From Sycobia sp. Sy_11 (taxonomy: Eukaryota > Arthropoda > Insecta > Hymenoptera > Epichrysomallidae): 64,000 nt of DNA. The position numbers were made by a program, and so were the translations under genes. Below are positions 26,485-40,287 of the stretch, piece after piece. The DNA is taken from the NCBI GenBank assembly GCA_018907035.1, contig JACCIC010000004.1, forward strand, positions 1,083,001 through 1,147,000, written 5' to 3'. The first letter of the stretch is position 1, and each line of letters starts with the position of its first letter. Under the pieces are notes generated by a model. That model searched no databases. It worked only from the letters and a program-made list of their open reading frames with translations, and was not told the origin of the DNA.

Positions 26485-27095
26485 GAAGGGATTCCGTAGA
26501 GAATTCCAGGTCTCCTCAGTAATTTGATGTTATTTTATATTTTTTGGTGCGCTAATCAATTTTTCGAGGCTACCAGACCCAAAAATTGGTTGTTTCCGAA
26601 TTGAGGCCCATTCCTTCCTTCCTAAAATGGCTAGTTTTTATTTGTTTGTAACAAAATCTGACCCTTTCCCTTTGAAAATAAAAAAAGAAATACATAGAAT
26701 TATTGTTTTTTTTCATAACGAAGTATTTTATACAGGGTAAAGTTTTATGACCTTCATTTCTTCATAAGAAATGAGCTTTAAATTTAAGATCACGCAAGGT
26801 GATGACCGTATGAGGCCGCGCCATCGATTTTTCTGAAAATATAGATTTTACGAAAAAAAAAATGCAAGAGACAAGAAATCTGTAAAATGTAATTATTTAT
26901 TAAAATGACTGATTTACATAGTAAAATTTATTTAATTGTTTTTGAAATATAACGATTTTAAGACAATCATGGTCCTTGTTTCAGTAATGATCAATTTGTG
27001 GGTCTGACAACCTCGAAAAATCGATTCAGCGCACCCAAAACTTAAAGTAACACGAAATTATCGAGGAGACCTTGAATTTGTTACGAAATCCCTCC
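26485..27095. mobile_element. MITE-like inverted-repeat element (family B)
   Basis: Arms 26485-26589 and 26991-27095 are inverted copies of each other over about 105 nt, sharing AGGTCTCCTC, GGTGCGCT, ATTTTTCGAGG and CAGACCCA in the same order. The 400-nt interior holds no open frame. It is flanked on the right by a family-A arm (27135-27230), suggesting nested or adjacent insertions. Confidence 0.55.
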
Positions 27096-27134
27096 TATGT
27101 ACCCGCACTAATCTGGATGAGGTATTTCGTCCAG

Positions 27135-27230
27135 ATTGAGCGATGCAACTCTGATTGATTGATGATTATCCTAATATATGCACCATGCAACTTTGGAACC
27201 TAATGTTTAATTCTCAAGATTAATTCACCT
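27135..27230 (+). repeat. Solo arm of inverted-repeat family A
   Basis: Shares GCAACTCTGATTGATTGATGATTA and the following blocks, including TCTCAAGATTA, with the arms at 11952-12030 and 12422-12492. No partner arm was found nearby, so this is a truncated copy. Confidence 0.45.
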
Positions 27231-27380
27231 TCTAAAGAAATTATTTTGATTCTACAATATATCTAATTGAATTAATAATTTTAAGGAAAAGCGTAGGTTA
27301 TTTTCATTTTTTGTAAACAATTTGTCGCTTAATTTCACTATATAGGCAAAGTTATATAAGTACAAAATTTTTACCTTTAA

Positions 27381-27452
<72 letters not shown>

Positions 27453-27683
27453 GTCTAGTGACTTTAATTCACAATGAAGTAACAGTCACCAAGTAGTTTC
27501 AAATGTCACAGTTATACAGTAAGCGTGACGGTATCTCACACAACGAGTGTCTTTTATCTTCGTTGCAGCATCGTAACCCAGATGATATCAACCTTCATGT
27601 CTCCTCGAAATTCAAGAGCATGCTCTACTTTCTGAATATATATCCTTTGTTGTATCCATTGACAGAAGCATGTACAGACCTCC

Positions 27684-27756
<73 letters not shown>

Positions 27757-28162
27757 TTCTCCCTCTCCATCCATCGTTTTTTTTCACCCCCCTACTTCCT
27801 ATTTCTGGAACTCCCTTCCATAGGATATTCGTAATCAACAATTTCTTTGAAATAATCCTTATTTAATTACTTATTCGAATTAAACAATACATTATTAATT
27901 AACTATTAACTCGTTAATGTTAATTTCTTATTAACTTGTTTAATAATATTTATTTTGATATAATTCTAAGCCAGTTAACTAGAAATTTCAAAGTCACTAG
28001 TACATACTTTACATTTATAACTTTAGCAGTTATTAATATAATTATAAATATATTTATAATAAATATTGAAAAATATTGTATGCACCGATATATGTATTAA
28101 ATATGAAAAATTTTCGAACCATTGTTAATTGTATAAGATAATATACAGTCATAAAGTTTGTG

Positions 28163-28242
<80 letters not shown>

Positions 28243-28260
28243 GTAGTACTATTTCTTTTT
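27231..28260. repeat. Microsatellite cluster: (TA)n and two (CT)n tracts
   Basis: (TA)n at 27389-27448, (CT)n at 27689-27762 and (CT)n at 28164-28241, separated by AT-rich DNA. No gene recognised. Confidence 0.9.
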
Positions 28261-28743
28261 TTATTTATTGATTGACTCTGGTCCGCGGGCGGCTAAAAGT
28301 CGACTAAAAGCACACAGCTGAAAATCGTGGCGAACCTAGTGCGAGATAAATTTGATGCGCTGGGCTACAAAAATTATAATATACTTTCGGTTCGACCGCG
28401 ATGTAAGATGAGTCAGATCTAGAGCGGCGAAAGATCAATCAGGATAGGTGCCACGCAACTCTTTTCCCTGGCACGCTCCTTTTTCACTCGCGAAATCCCG
28501 TAAATGGCTCTTATATACGGTGAATGAAAAACGTAACGCGGCCAAACAAAGCGATGGCGCATGATCAACTCATATAAATTTATATTATATGCGCTTTATA
28601 ATGCTGAGAATATAAATACACTTTCACTTTATCGGGGCAGCGTTGCAGCTCTCGCAGCTCGCGCACTGCTCTCACCATGCACTCTCTCATATACCATATA
28701 TATACACCCGCATAAAGTAATGAGTGGCGCACCACCATTAATC

Positions 28744-28797
<54 letters not shown>

Positions 28798-29180
28798 ATA
28801 TATATAATCGTATATATTTATATATCTATGTGTAATCGTGCCCGCGCGTGTGCCTGTACATAGCCTTATAACGTCTGGCGAACCGGCAATAAAATCGTTA
28901 ATTATACCGATGCGCTGAAGGAGAGAGGAGGGGGGGGGGCAGCGCGGCGTAGGTGGATCGCCTGACCCCGCGGTTATCATCCTCGCCCGCGAGTATTATA
29001 ATATGTCCCGGGTAACGGCGCACAAAGAAACCTTAAAATGCGCCAATACTTGAAATTAGCGCGCCGCCCGCGTGGAGGTGCATTGTATACACTTTTGCAG
29101 ATCGTCGACCCCGTGGTAATTTAACCTTTTGTGCATCCGTGTATGCGTATGTATTTTTACACACGTGAGAGCGTATGCGT
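28261..29180. repeat. GC-rich island 6 with (TA)n, (TG)n and poly(G)
   Basis: GC-rich unique DNA at 28270-28560 and 28860-29120, (TA)n(TG)n at 28743-28800, poly(G) at 28929-28939. No coding signal recognised. Confidence 0.7.
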
Positions 29181-31832
29181 GTGTATTCACAGATGATTTC
29201 GTGATATATTATCGCTCTTTGGGAATAAAAATACATATGCTTCGACGCACGTTTACTTCTGATTTGATGTGCCAAGTAAAATAAATCGACATTCCTCAGA
29301 TCATGACAGTATCGCTGTCTTTCTAATAGGATTATAAGACCGATGAAAAGATTCGATAGTTTCTTAAAAAGACAGTTGGTATAAGTATTTTTACTTCCTA
29401 ACAATATTATCATTGTCTTTTTTTAGCCTTGATGGAAAAAGGTATATTTCATCATTCGCAACAAAACCCCCAGTAGAACCGAGAATCACTAATGAATAGT
29501 TCCAAATACGTAAAATGTTGAAAGTTTAAATTCCCTTATTGACTATGAAATCACGCGTTATCTAGTTACAATTTAGTATTGATGAATTATAGTAATCTCA
29601 AATTGCGATTAAAAAGATAAAAACTTTCAAGAATAACGTTTAATTATACGCCACATATAGATGATACACTTAGCAATAACAAATTATAAGCTCAAAAAAG
29701 AATTATCAATACATACTTTAGGTGCATCTTAGCATCTATATAGAGCTCAACAATAATAATCGAAGGTTTATAAATCTCCCACTATATTTTATAAAACAAC
29801 TATTATTCAAATTTTTTATTTCATGCCTGAATTTCTACATCTTCAGCGTAAGATATTTTCTCACCCCATACGAAAAATGTATTTATGCCATATGTATTTC
29901 CATTTGGAAAGTACCTTGTAACAACACGCAAAAGTGAATTTTAACGCGTATATTGCATTTATATCCCTTTTGTTTGAAAAAGCGCGAAACGAAGAAATTC
30001 ACAACAGTAAAGTTTGATATTTTAGATTGAGATATTTTGCGCTCTAGCGAGGTGAGCGAGTAAAATCTCACAATAACGTAGGCAATCCTATTATTTTTTT
30101 AAATGCGAGTCAAAATTGCAACCTAAAATAAATAAAATAAATAAAATATAAAAAAGATGAACATTTACCAAGTTTCGCATTATTAGTTATTAATACATAT
30201 AATTTACATTTAAACATAATCTTCGTCATAGATTATATGGATACAAAAGAATCATTTCAATGATTAAAAAAAAGTAAGCATATATAGAATGTAGAAAAAT
30301 CGAGAAAAAAATTATATACACGGTGAAAATCTATGATTATGGATCGAAAATTGTATCCGAACTTAAACATTTGCATCATTATGACTTTCTGAACATTTAC
30401 TTTATCATATATATGTTTATCGAAAGGGAATTGGCAATCTTCATGCCTACTATAGGGAAAAAAGAGATGCTAAATCCAAAAGAAATGCGCGGATAAAGTC
30501 AATTATCGAGCACGAAACTCGCATTCCCTATATTGTGAACCAATACTACTAACTTCTTAAAAACTTATCCCAATCTTAATCACTGTTAATAATTTTTTAG
30601 ACAAGTTTTAGAAAATCTTTTTGCAGTATATAATGACTTTACGATTTAACCTATATTTTACAATTTTAATAATATTTCAAATTCCTTTCCTGTTCTATGA
30701 AATATTTTATGTTGATTACAATAAAAAATTACGAGGTATTCAATATGAAACTAAACGAAGCTATTTAAAAAATTAAGATTCTTTTAGAAAAATAATGGTA
30801 GAATTCTAAGTAATTTTTATTCAAGGTTAAAATTCGAAAACGTCTAAAGTTTATCTCTTACCCTTAATTTTGAACTGTAATTGTAATAGAGAATTGCATC
30901 CTTTAAAACGTCTCCGAACCACTTGCGAGTTGATCCCGAGACGAAAATGTCAAGGCGGCCTCTGTAGATGGGCAAGATGGCTTTCACGCGTATCTCTGGC
31001 GCGACAACTACTCATTAGACGGGAATATGCGCAAGCAACTATTGATGCAAAGAAAAGTTACATAACGCATCCATTTACTTGCAGAGAAAATGACCGCGGC
31101 ATGGTGAACCTGTTTGAACTTATACTTTTACATCAGCCGTACACAATGCTTTCTTCGATAGATTAAAAATGATAGCAGAATAGACTGTGATTACGTTTTT
31201 CTTTATAGATGATTTAAATTAAATATTATAGTAAATTTCTTATTATTAAAGTACTGTAAAATTATTATAAAGATACTTAAATGTACTCTATAAAATATAA
31301 AATTTGAGTACAGTTTGCCAAAATCAATTTTTTCAAGAATTATATTTTAAAATAAAATATTGCGCAAAAAATACTAACTTTTTTTTAATTTAAGCATTTT
31401 GTAGGAGAAGCTCTATTTTTTAATAAACTCTATCTTAAAATTGAAGTGAACGATATATATTTATTATGTAGTTTTTAGTTTAAACGATAGAATTAGTAGA
31501 CTAATTACTTAAATTATTCACGATTATTTAATTATTATCTATTTATTCACAAGAGCGACATTTAATAGTTTGTTTAATATTATAATCTATAAAAATTTAA
31601 TTATACAGAAAAAATTTTGATAATATTTTGTCAAATATTTATGATTTTTTTTACATAATTATAAATAAATATAAAAATAATTTAAATTTTTATATGTTAT
31701 AAGATTTTACAACATTACAGGAGAAATTTTGAAGATCATAAAAACTATCTTACTCAGTGTAGAATAAACTCATAGCTCATACCTGATGGCCTCTTGTGAA
31801 GTTTCAAATAACAAAATGAAAAAATGAAATTT

Positions 31833-31836
<4 letters not shown>
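29181..31836. other. AT-rich intergenic DNA
   Basis: A 98-codon plus-strand frame at 30870-31166 has more balanced composition than its surroundings but no recognisable domain or splice context. Nothing else is supported. Confidence 0.5.

Positions 31837-31889
<53 letters not shown>
31837..31889. repeat. (TA)n microsatellite
   Basis: About 26 TA units. Confidence 0.95.
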
Positions 31890-31897
<8 letters not shown>

Positions 31898-33120
31898 GGT
31901 AATATAAGGCAAAATGAATTTCGACACTTCCTAATCCCTAAAATACGTTTATTAAGAAGTCTCGAAAGATTTACAAATCACGCAACGCATTCAATTGATC
32001 AGCTTTAAGAAAATAGTTAAATGATAATTTTCTGTAAATTAGCGTGAGTTTTCGCAACATCTATTTGCAGTAATATTGAGGGCTCAGAAAAAATTGGCAC
32101 GCCTTATAGTTTCATAAGTTCTCCTCCTTTTATTTTCCGTATTATCCTTTCTCTTTTTGAACAATCAAATTTCGCGTGCACGTCAATTCCTTCTCCGACA
32201 GATTATACGGAAATATGTAAGATGATGCCCTATCGAAACTTTTTAATACGTAAAGAAGTCGAAGAAGCTCAAGACAAATGGGGAAACTTTCACTTGCACT
32301 TATTGCAGTATATATCGTGAGAGAATGAGAGGCAGTTATAGCAAGACAGAGAGAGGGGGGGAGGGAGAGAGTAAGAGAGGAGAGAGGGGGAGGGGCAAGC
32401 AGAAGATCATCACAGGTTTATAACTCATTCGATAATCAACTCGTTACCTTACATAACTTTCAAGATGCCACGCGCAGAACTTGTGAGTCGCAGTTCCCTT
32501 AGGCTATTCTTGTTTCCTGTGAGAAATCTCACTATATCTTCGTATACGTTAGTATATATTATGTACAAACATTCTAAACGCATGAATGCATGTAAAAGAG
32601 CAATACGCTCCTTGTCGAACAATTTTATAAAACTGAAAACATCAAAGAAATTTTAGCGTATTGCAGTGATAATATATGTAGATATATTCTAAAGAGCAGT
32701 TTTATATTTACAATTTTCAATAAACTCGTTTTAACCACTATCGTATTTTATAACTCGTTTGAATAATGTTTATTTTAAAAATTATCTCTATCAGTGATTA
32801 TATAATTTCAAAATATTTTTATTTTTATGAAAAACTTACCATTTCAAGTAAACTTATACGGACTGTAAAAAATGTATTTACAATGTAACATCATTGTTAA
32901 TTTTACAGTTATATAGTCACCACAATAGTTTATCAAATCATTAAATTAAATAAAAATTATTCTTTTTAAACTTCATTGTTTCAGAATTAATAATATACAT
33001 ATATAGATTGTTCAATTGATCTAAAGTAGAAATTAATAGTTTAATAATCACTTTCTCAACCAGCACCAACATATGTCGTATTCGACTGAATATTGCATTA
33101 ACAAAATCATTGGTATTTAA
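31890..33120. other. Intergenic DNA with purine-rich GA/GGGA tract
   Basis: An imperfect purine tract (AGAGAG/GGGGAG) at about 32340-32400; the rest is AT-rich with no gene recognised. Confidence 0.55.
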
Positions 33121-33122
33121 GG

Positions 33123-33124
<2 letters not shown>

Positions 33125-33199
<75 letters not shown>
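33125..33199. repeat. (TA)n microsatellite, longest in the window
   Basis: About 37 TA units immediately upstream of repeat copy 1. Confidence 0.95.
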
Positions 33200-33201
<2 letters not shown>

Positions 33202-33224
33202 TATATCAATGCTTTAGTTCAATA

Positions 33225-33575
33225 GTATATCAACAGTTTAGTTCCTGAGGATGAACAGTAGCGGTTCGAAACGTCGGACGACAAAAGTAAATTTAAATTT
33301 AAGGTGGTGGAGGCAGTCAGGTTGTCCTTTACTAACATGGAATATTGTTTTTATTATTCTTATTTTATTTATTATTTTATTTTATTTTCTTTTATTATTA
33401 ATTTTATTTTTATTTTTAATTTTTAAATTTTAATATAATTTATTGTAGTAATAAGTTTTATTTCAAATTCTTCGAGGGTGATAATAAACAAGGACAGTCT
33501 GACTGTCGTTATTTTAGTTAATATATTATATTATAAAGATTTAGGACCGATAAAAATATTTATTGATTTTATATC
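33225..33575 (+). repeat. Interspersed repeat copy 1 with a structured 43-nt motif
   Basis: Begins after a long (TA)n tract. A 43-nt segment at 33237-33279 (TTTAGT-N-CCTGA-N-GA, stem GAAC/GTTC, then CGAAACGTCGGAC) is followed by GGTGGTGG, about 150 nt of T-rich DNA, and a distal block at 33480-33570 (ATAATAAACAAGGACAGTCT to CGATAAAAATATTTATT). The same modules occur at 51640-52060. The origin is probably a retroelement end, for example a Penelope-like element, but no reverse transcriptase was found. Confidence 0.55.
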
Positions 33576-35380
33576 AATGCTTCTAGATTTAAATATAGTG
33601 AAAAAACAAAAATATTTTTATGTTTTTTATTACTAAATAATTATTATTTTTTATTACTATTGTTTTTTATTACTAAATCATTTTTGTTGACTATAATTAC
33701 GAGAACTAGAGAATCTTAAAAGACAAATTTTAACAAACTGGCGAAAATCTAAATGGCAAAAGAGTAATGATAACAAACTTAATTGAAATAACTTTATTTA
33801 TCTTTTCTGTTAAATTTAAACACTTTCCGTTGATATCTAATTCATATTTCATAGGTTCTCATTAGAGTTATTGATTTGGTCTCTACATTTACTATTTAAA
33901 ATTATAATTATCGTTTCGCAATTATAATTTAAAACTCTCAATTTGTCATGCATATTCCTCTAATGGATTTTCTTGAAATTTGGTATATCTATTAATTTTG
34001 GTATTCTGGAGAAAGTATCAAAAAGTTATAAATTTCTTCCATTCCAAGCGAAATTTATAATTCATTGAAATTTTTATATTTACATGTAATTTGAAAAAGA
34101 GTAAAAATTTTGAGGCTTCTTTCCTGAAAAGAAAACCGTTAATTGAATTTGCTTAAAAACTAAAATATTAGATCCCAGTTTAATGGCAATTGACTTATTC
34201 AAAATTTTTCATAATTTATCGAACAGTTCTTGTAAAAAGTTAATTGAAAAAGTAGAGTTTTGAAGATTTCCGACCGAACGAGCAGCGAAAGAATAGACTA
34301 AGCGGCAAAGCCGAACAATTTACAGGACTAAGGACCTTTTTCGACTGGCAGGATTCTTTTTTCTCATAATGATCTTACCAGTTCAAGGAGACAGGCCTTC
34401 ATCACACCGAGAAAAACTACGTTCAATAGATATAGTCGCCATAAAATATTTTAATAATCCCCGAATTAAGTAGGGTTAAGCTCTGAATACTCGGCAAACC
34501 ATCAAGTTTTAGAGATGCAACGTTGTCACGTCTTTGTTTATAATTTCTACTTGAATCTTGGCATGTGTTATCGTCTACGTATCTTTCGAATTATATAGTA
34601 GTAAAGTAAGCATCATCAACTAAAAGTATAGTAGCGCCCATTACAGCTAAAGCATTTGTCATAAAAATTCATTAAGCACGCTTGAGAAAGACGTACTACC
34701 TTAATTTGCTTTTTGCTAGAGATTTTAAGTAAATTTATGTAATTATTTTTTTAATATTTTATAATTACTTTATAGCAAAGAATTTGACTAAAAATTCTTA
34801 CAGCTGATGCATCTTGTAATTTTATCTATGTTAAGTAGTAACGAATGCAAAAAAGTATAGCATTTCTTAAACTATAACTTATACAAATATATTTTTAAAA
34901 TAATTATGTGCGCAATGTCTTAATAGCTATTCTGAACCTGATATCATATAATTATAATTCTAAATACAATTATAATTGTTTCTTTTAATCCTATTATGAT
35001 CTTTCTGTAAAATACCAATAAAATTATTATGCATCAAACATATAAGTAATGTATAATACATATGCAATTAATTCCATAATTCTTCAATTCGAAAGATTGG
35101 CAAACACTAATGAAGTGTTAAAAATGACTCGCATCTTGAAAAAGAATAAATTCTACATCAAATAAAATTAATTTTACGAAATAATTTGAAGTTTTTATTT
35201 CAGTGGATGAAAAATGATTTCGCTAATCGGCATCGGTTAAATGGATTGTTGAAAGTGCAGGTAGCGGCTCTCTTTAATACGCACCACAGGTCCATTAAAA
35301 GCATATGTGCACAAATCCGAGGAGCACAAAATATCTCTTCCAAATGAATAATAAGGCATGCGAGAACGCCGTGCGCGCCG
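33576..35380. other. AT-rich intergenic DNA
   Basis: Small tandem units of TTTTTTATTACTAAAT type at 33610-33690. A 250-nt segment of more complex composition at about 34255-34520 has no frame or known RNA signature. Confidence 0.5.
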
Positions 35381-36300
35381 GCTCCGCGCACGGCAAGTCT
35401 TCCGATTTTTTCCAGAATCAGCGCCGCATTGTATATATATATATGTTGCGCTTCACGCGCTTATTGTACGTTATATGCGCGCGTATTTATTATTCCCGAC
35501 GTTAAATAATATAATAATAAATTTTCCTTGCGTCTCGATCCTTTATGGATATATAGCTCGCCTTCCGCACCGCTCGAATCCGTTGTAGAGCTGCTCTCCA
35601 CATCTGGTTACTTCATGTACAGTCCTCTTAAATCTGGGAATTCCCCCGCCCTCAAATATCGCATTATTACGCGCGGGAATATGACCACTGCATACTCTGC
35701 ACGCACCGTCGGCATATGGCCCCACGTGCATATACGCAGGCTTTCCAGGTATATAATGTTTATATACACTCGTAGTAGCTGAACGCCAGGACCTAAGGGT
35801 GGAGGAGTGAGTGAAACGCACTCCGAATTTTCTCCTTTTTGTTTTCTCATCTGCCGAGTCAGTCTCGCTATATTCTCCGCCGTGCACGGATAGAAATAGC
35901 CACTTTCTCGATTTCGATTTGCACGTCGAACGCACTTGTTTGTACGCGATAATTTTGACCGATGCGATAACGTAAGAATTTGTGTTTTACATGTAGTGTG
36001 TGTGTACGTGTGTTCAATTTATTCGTGACCTTCGACCTCGTGAGGCCTACAGATAGGGCTATCGACCAGCTATCCGGTCAGCTAGCAGAGGACGAACGTC
36101 ACTCAGAGGTGTAAGCCAAACCCGCAGCCTCAATTCGGCAATTTGGCGATGTCGCAGTGAGGGCTGTCCCCGTCTCCGAGACGTCGGAACTGCGCACGCG
36201 TTTCAACCTCGGCCACATCTTACTACTCTACCATATGTGTGTGTTTAGTGTGTAGGCTCACGGGGTGTAAAGGTAAGAGAGCTCTCTCCCTATATAAATA
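35381..36300 (+). other. GC-rich island 7, possible non-coding first exon and promoter
   Basis: Unique, GC-balanced DNA for about 900 nt. A consensus-like donor (AAAG|GTAAGAG) occurs at 36272/36273, and a TATATAAATA box at 36291-36300. No open frame is convincing on either strand. It could be a 5'-UTR exon or an RNA gene; no downstream partner exon was identified. Confidence 0.3.
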
Positions 36301-36442
36301 GCCATTTAGAGTGTTTTATGTTTAATCATATTTTATAATGCGTGTAGTATGCTAATGTGTGTGGTATGAATACTGTAAGTTAAACTATAAAAATGTTCAC
36401 TTTTTATTAAATAAGAATTCGAGTTTAAATTCAATTTGCGGC

Positions 36443-36473
36443 TTTTTCCTCCATTGAAACATGGAGGTTTTTT
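36443..36473 (+). repeat. Short hairpin followed by T-run
   Basis: CCTCCAT (36448-36454) and ATGGAGG (36461-36467) pair perfectly around a 6-nt loop, flanked by runs of T on both sides. It resembles a small structured RNA end, but could easily be chance. Confidence 0.25.
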
Positions 36474-36732
36474 ATGCCATTAGATTCAGGTAATATTAAT
36501 TGAGTATAATATATCTTTGTTTTGATTAAATTTAAATCGTCAGTTTTGTTATTTATATACGCCACACATTTAATCCATTTATCCCTTAATTTATTTGTAT
36601 TCATATATTGTTTATCTTTCTTTTATTTAATTATTTAGTTACTTATTATTATTTACCTTCATTTTAATTTATTTGTTTTATTATATCTTACTTATATACG
36701 TTTATTAAACTAGCTTAAGAACTTTCAAAACA

Positions 36733-36787
<55 letters not shown>

Positions 36788-37038
36788 TACATACATATAT
36801 ACATAGATACATAGATATAGGTGTAAATTCGCCCCGAGGCAAAATTGCAAACTTCGGGAGTGGAAGAGGGCACGTGAACTCCTCGCCTCGCGCTGACGCG
36901 ACCCTGCGATGGTTGCAGCGCAGAGAAAGTTAATTCTTGGCGTGAGTGTATTATATACAAGTATTATCAATTTCCCTTGCGATCCTGACGATCATGCTAT
37001 GCACAGCGCTTGTATATATAGAAGCCCGTTAATACGTG

Positions 37039-37072
<34 letters not shown>

Positions 37073-37109
37073 TGTATGATGTATGTATGTATGTATGTAT
37101 GTATGTATG

Positions 37110-37170
<61 letters not shown>
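36733..37170. repeat. Microsatellite pair: (TA)n/(TACA)n and (TATG)n(TA)n
   Basis: (TA)n at 36733-36782 passing into TACA/TAGA units to 36820; GC-richer unique DNA at 36825-37030; (TATG)n at 37042-37115 and (TA)n at 37114-37168. Confidence 0.95.
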
Positions 37171-37171
<1 letters not shown>

Positions 37172-39006
37172 CAGAAGAAATCTCTCCCGAGATGTATTGA
37201 GAATATTCGCGTTGTACACAATGACGTGGAATGATGTACTATGCGCTCCTGAGTGCTTGTGAAAACGAATACATATCTATAGTCTAGGTGTCACTTAAAT
37301 ACTCTAAATAATTACATTAATATTATACTTGTCTTTAATTATCAACTTTTAATCAAGAGAATAATTATTAGATTCCGCGTTTTTTCTTTTTTTCTCTTTT
37401 TAATACTAATTGAAATGCCCCTTGTTGTAAACAAAAAAAACTTTTTTGTATTTTATGTAGAAAAATATTCAAAAGAAAATTATGTATTAATTTATATTAT
37501 TAAAAAGGATTGGTAAAATAATGATTTGTCTTTTAAATTAAATTAAGCATTAAGCCACAAACAAGCTATTTTATTATGAAGAAAGCTATTCATCTTTTCA
37601 GTATAATAAATGAGAAAGCACGTACCATCTTTTAGTGCCATTCACGCTCATTTAATAGTTTAATTTTTAATACTATTCTTTTGATATAACAGTTGCTATT
37701 AAACAAAGATATTTCACACTTCCTATCAATTATACCTTAAAACTATAGGTACATGATGTCTATAATTAAAAAAACAATTATTCTTAATTCAATATATTAA
37801 TCATTTATATTGTAATTATAAAACTATTATAAGTTAATTTTTCATCAACTTGTTCGCACGATATACCTTATATAATATATATTGAACACATTGCGCACGG
37901 TTGATACTATTTTTTACTTTTTATTAATGTTTATTTATTAGTAGCATATAATAATCACAAAATAATAAAACATTGATATGTAAATGCGGAAGCTCTATCG
38001 CACTTTTGTCATTCTTAAAAATTAATATGCAACATAACTATAGGTTAAAATTCTTTTAATAAGATCATTTTTTCCACTTGCGAGAACGACCAGTCATATA
38101 CGTAGAGTCTAACTTCCCACCCTTCACACATCTCCGTGCACCAAAGCTTCTTAGACAATATCGTTTAAATCCTTGCTAAACAAGTTTTAATATACAAATA
38201 TTCTTTAAAATTTAAATCAATATAATTGCTTGAAAAGCAAAAAAATTTTTTTTTAATCCTTTGAGCTATCCAATTAAAGAGAGCAGCATATTACCATAAA
38301 ACCTTATCTTAGTTGCTTTACAAGTAGCTGAACTGAATCCGAATCTGACATTAGATTTGTAACAAAAAATAAATTAATTAAATCTAAGAGGAAAAGAAAG
38401 CTATATATATTTCTGTTCACTCGTAAGTCATATCTCATGTAAATAACGGTAGACTCGAATTTTGCCTAAATCGTTTCCTCAATAAGGTGGCTTGGTTCAT
38501 TAGATTAGATTTAAACTTTGTAAATGTAAGGTCTGATTAAACGATGTACATATAAAACATTTTAACTAAAAATATTTTGAACTTTTTTTTTACTATAAAC
38601 TTCTTCATTTTTATAGCTTATATTTGTCTTTCATTTGTTTTAACAATTATAATATTATATATAAAAATATAAATTTTAGCGGGAAAATCTACCGTTTACT
38701 TTTTTATGAGCAATTAAATTAAAAAAAAAAGTAATTTCGTTGCTATATTTCATTGTGAAATCAGTACAGAAATATCAAAAATTATCAATTTTTTAAATAT
38801 ATAAAATCATTTACACATTTAAAATACAAAAATTCTGCGAAAAATTATTATATAAAGAAGGAAACATAGATGTAACTTTTGCGTTGCACTGCAATTCAAA
38901 AAGAGATTACGAATCTTATTGTAGATAATGTTTATAAGCTACAGATCAAATCAATAGATGAAAGTAGTAGTTAATACTCTTATTTATCTAATTAATCAAT
39001 TACTTA
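37171..39006. other. AT-rich intergenic DNA, nothing recognised
   Basis: No coding or RNA-gene signal on either strand. Confidence 0.55.
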
Positions 39007-39140
39007 TATATATATATATATATTCTAGTTTTTCTGGTTTTGTTCAATAATTTCTTTTGACAAAATTTATTTGTTTCTTACAAACATATCATCTCCCTTT
39101 ATTTAATAAATTCTTTTCCACTTTTATAGCACCACATTAT

Positions 39141-39193
<53 letters not shown>

Positions 39194-39708
39194 TTATTTA
39201 TTTATTTATTTATTTATTAGAAGAAAAAGTCATGTTTAATTGGCTGATTATAAATCAGGAATGAATATTTTTTGTTGAAAAGTGGCTTTATTGGTACTTC
39301 TTGTCTAAATAGCTATATATAAAGTCATTCATTAAAGCGCGTGCTTCAATATAGATGCGAAAGAAGCTATACAGATCTACATAGAACCTACCGCACACAC
39401 GCCGCATTTGAAATTATAAATTAATCCGAAAGGCTTCTGAATTCTGATTGTCCATATATGTTGGCTCGGTCTATAGTCGTTTGTATATATTACACAGCCG
39501 ATTGATACTATCATTCGTTCCACCCAGTAATGATGTGTGTGTACCTCCGGGGGAGAAAATTATCGCTGTTATACAAACGTGTAATTAGCTGATTAAAATA
39601 CAACTATCTTCATCTTCTTATCACCTACCATCGCCATTTCTCCGTGGTCGGATCATCATTTTTTTCCTCTTCGTCTATCTTTCTCTTTGTCTGCGTTTCA
39701 TTTTAGCA

Positions 39709-39770
<62 letters not shown>

Positions 39771-40070
39771 GCGATGCTTCGCGCTCGAGAGCCGGGGCAT
39801 CTTCTGTTTGCATCAGGATTTTACGGTCTCTCACAACCTTTTGATTCTTATTCTCACGCTGGTTCGGGTTAAGATCGCATACTTGGCTGCTCTATTTTCG
39901 GGATAATATGTATACTTTGTACGTAAACCGTCAAAAAAAAGCGAACATTACGGTTTTTCGCTGTCGACTGTAGAAGATATATAAAGTCGCGGTTCACCGT
40001 TAATGAATGCACGCAATTAACCATTGTTTTATGCGCGCCGACGTAAAAATGAATTTCCGCTCCATCTCCC

Positions 40071-40132
<62 letters not shown>

Positions 40133-40223
40133 ATGTAGAGTGTACATAATAGATATCTCCTATAAAAAATTACTTAAAAAATTGCAATAAAAAATCTTAA
40201 ATTTGGAATACAACACGTTATTT

Positions 40224-40287
<64 letters not shown>

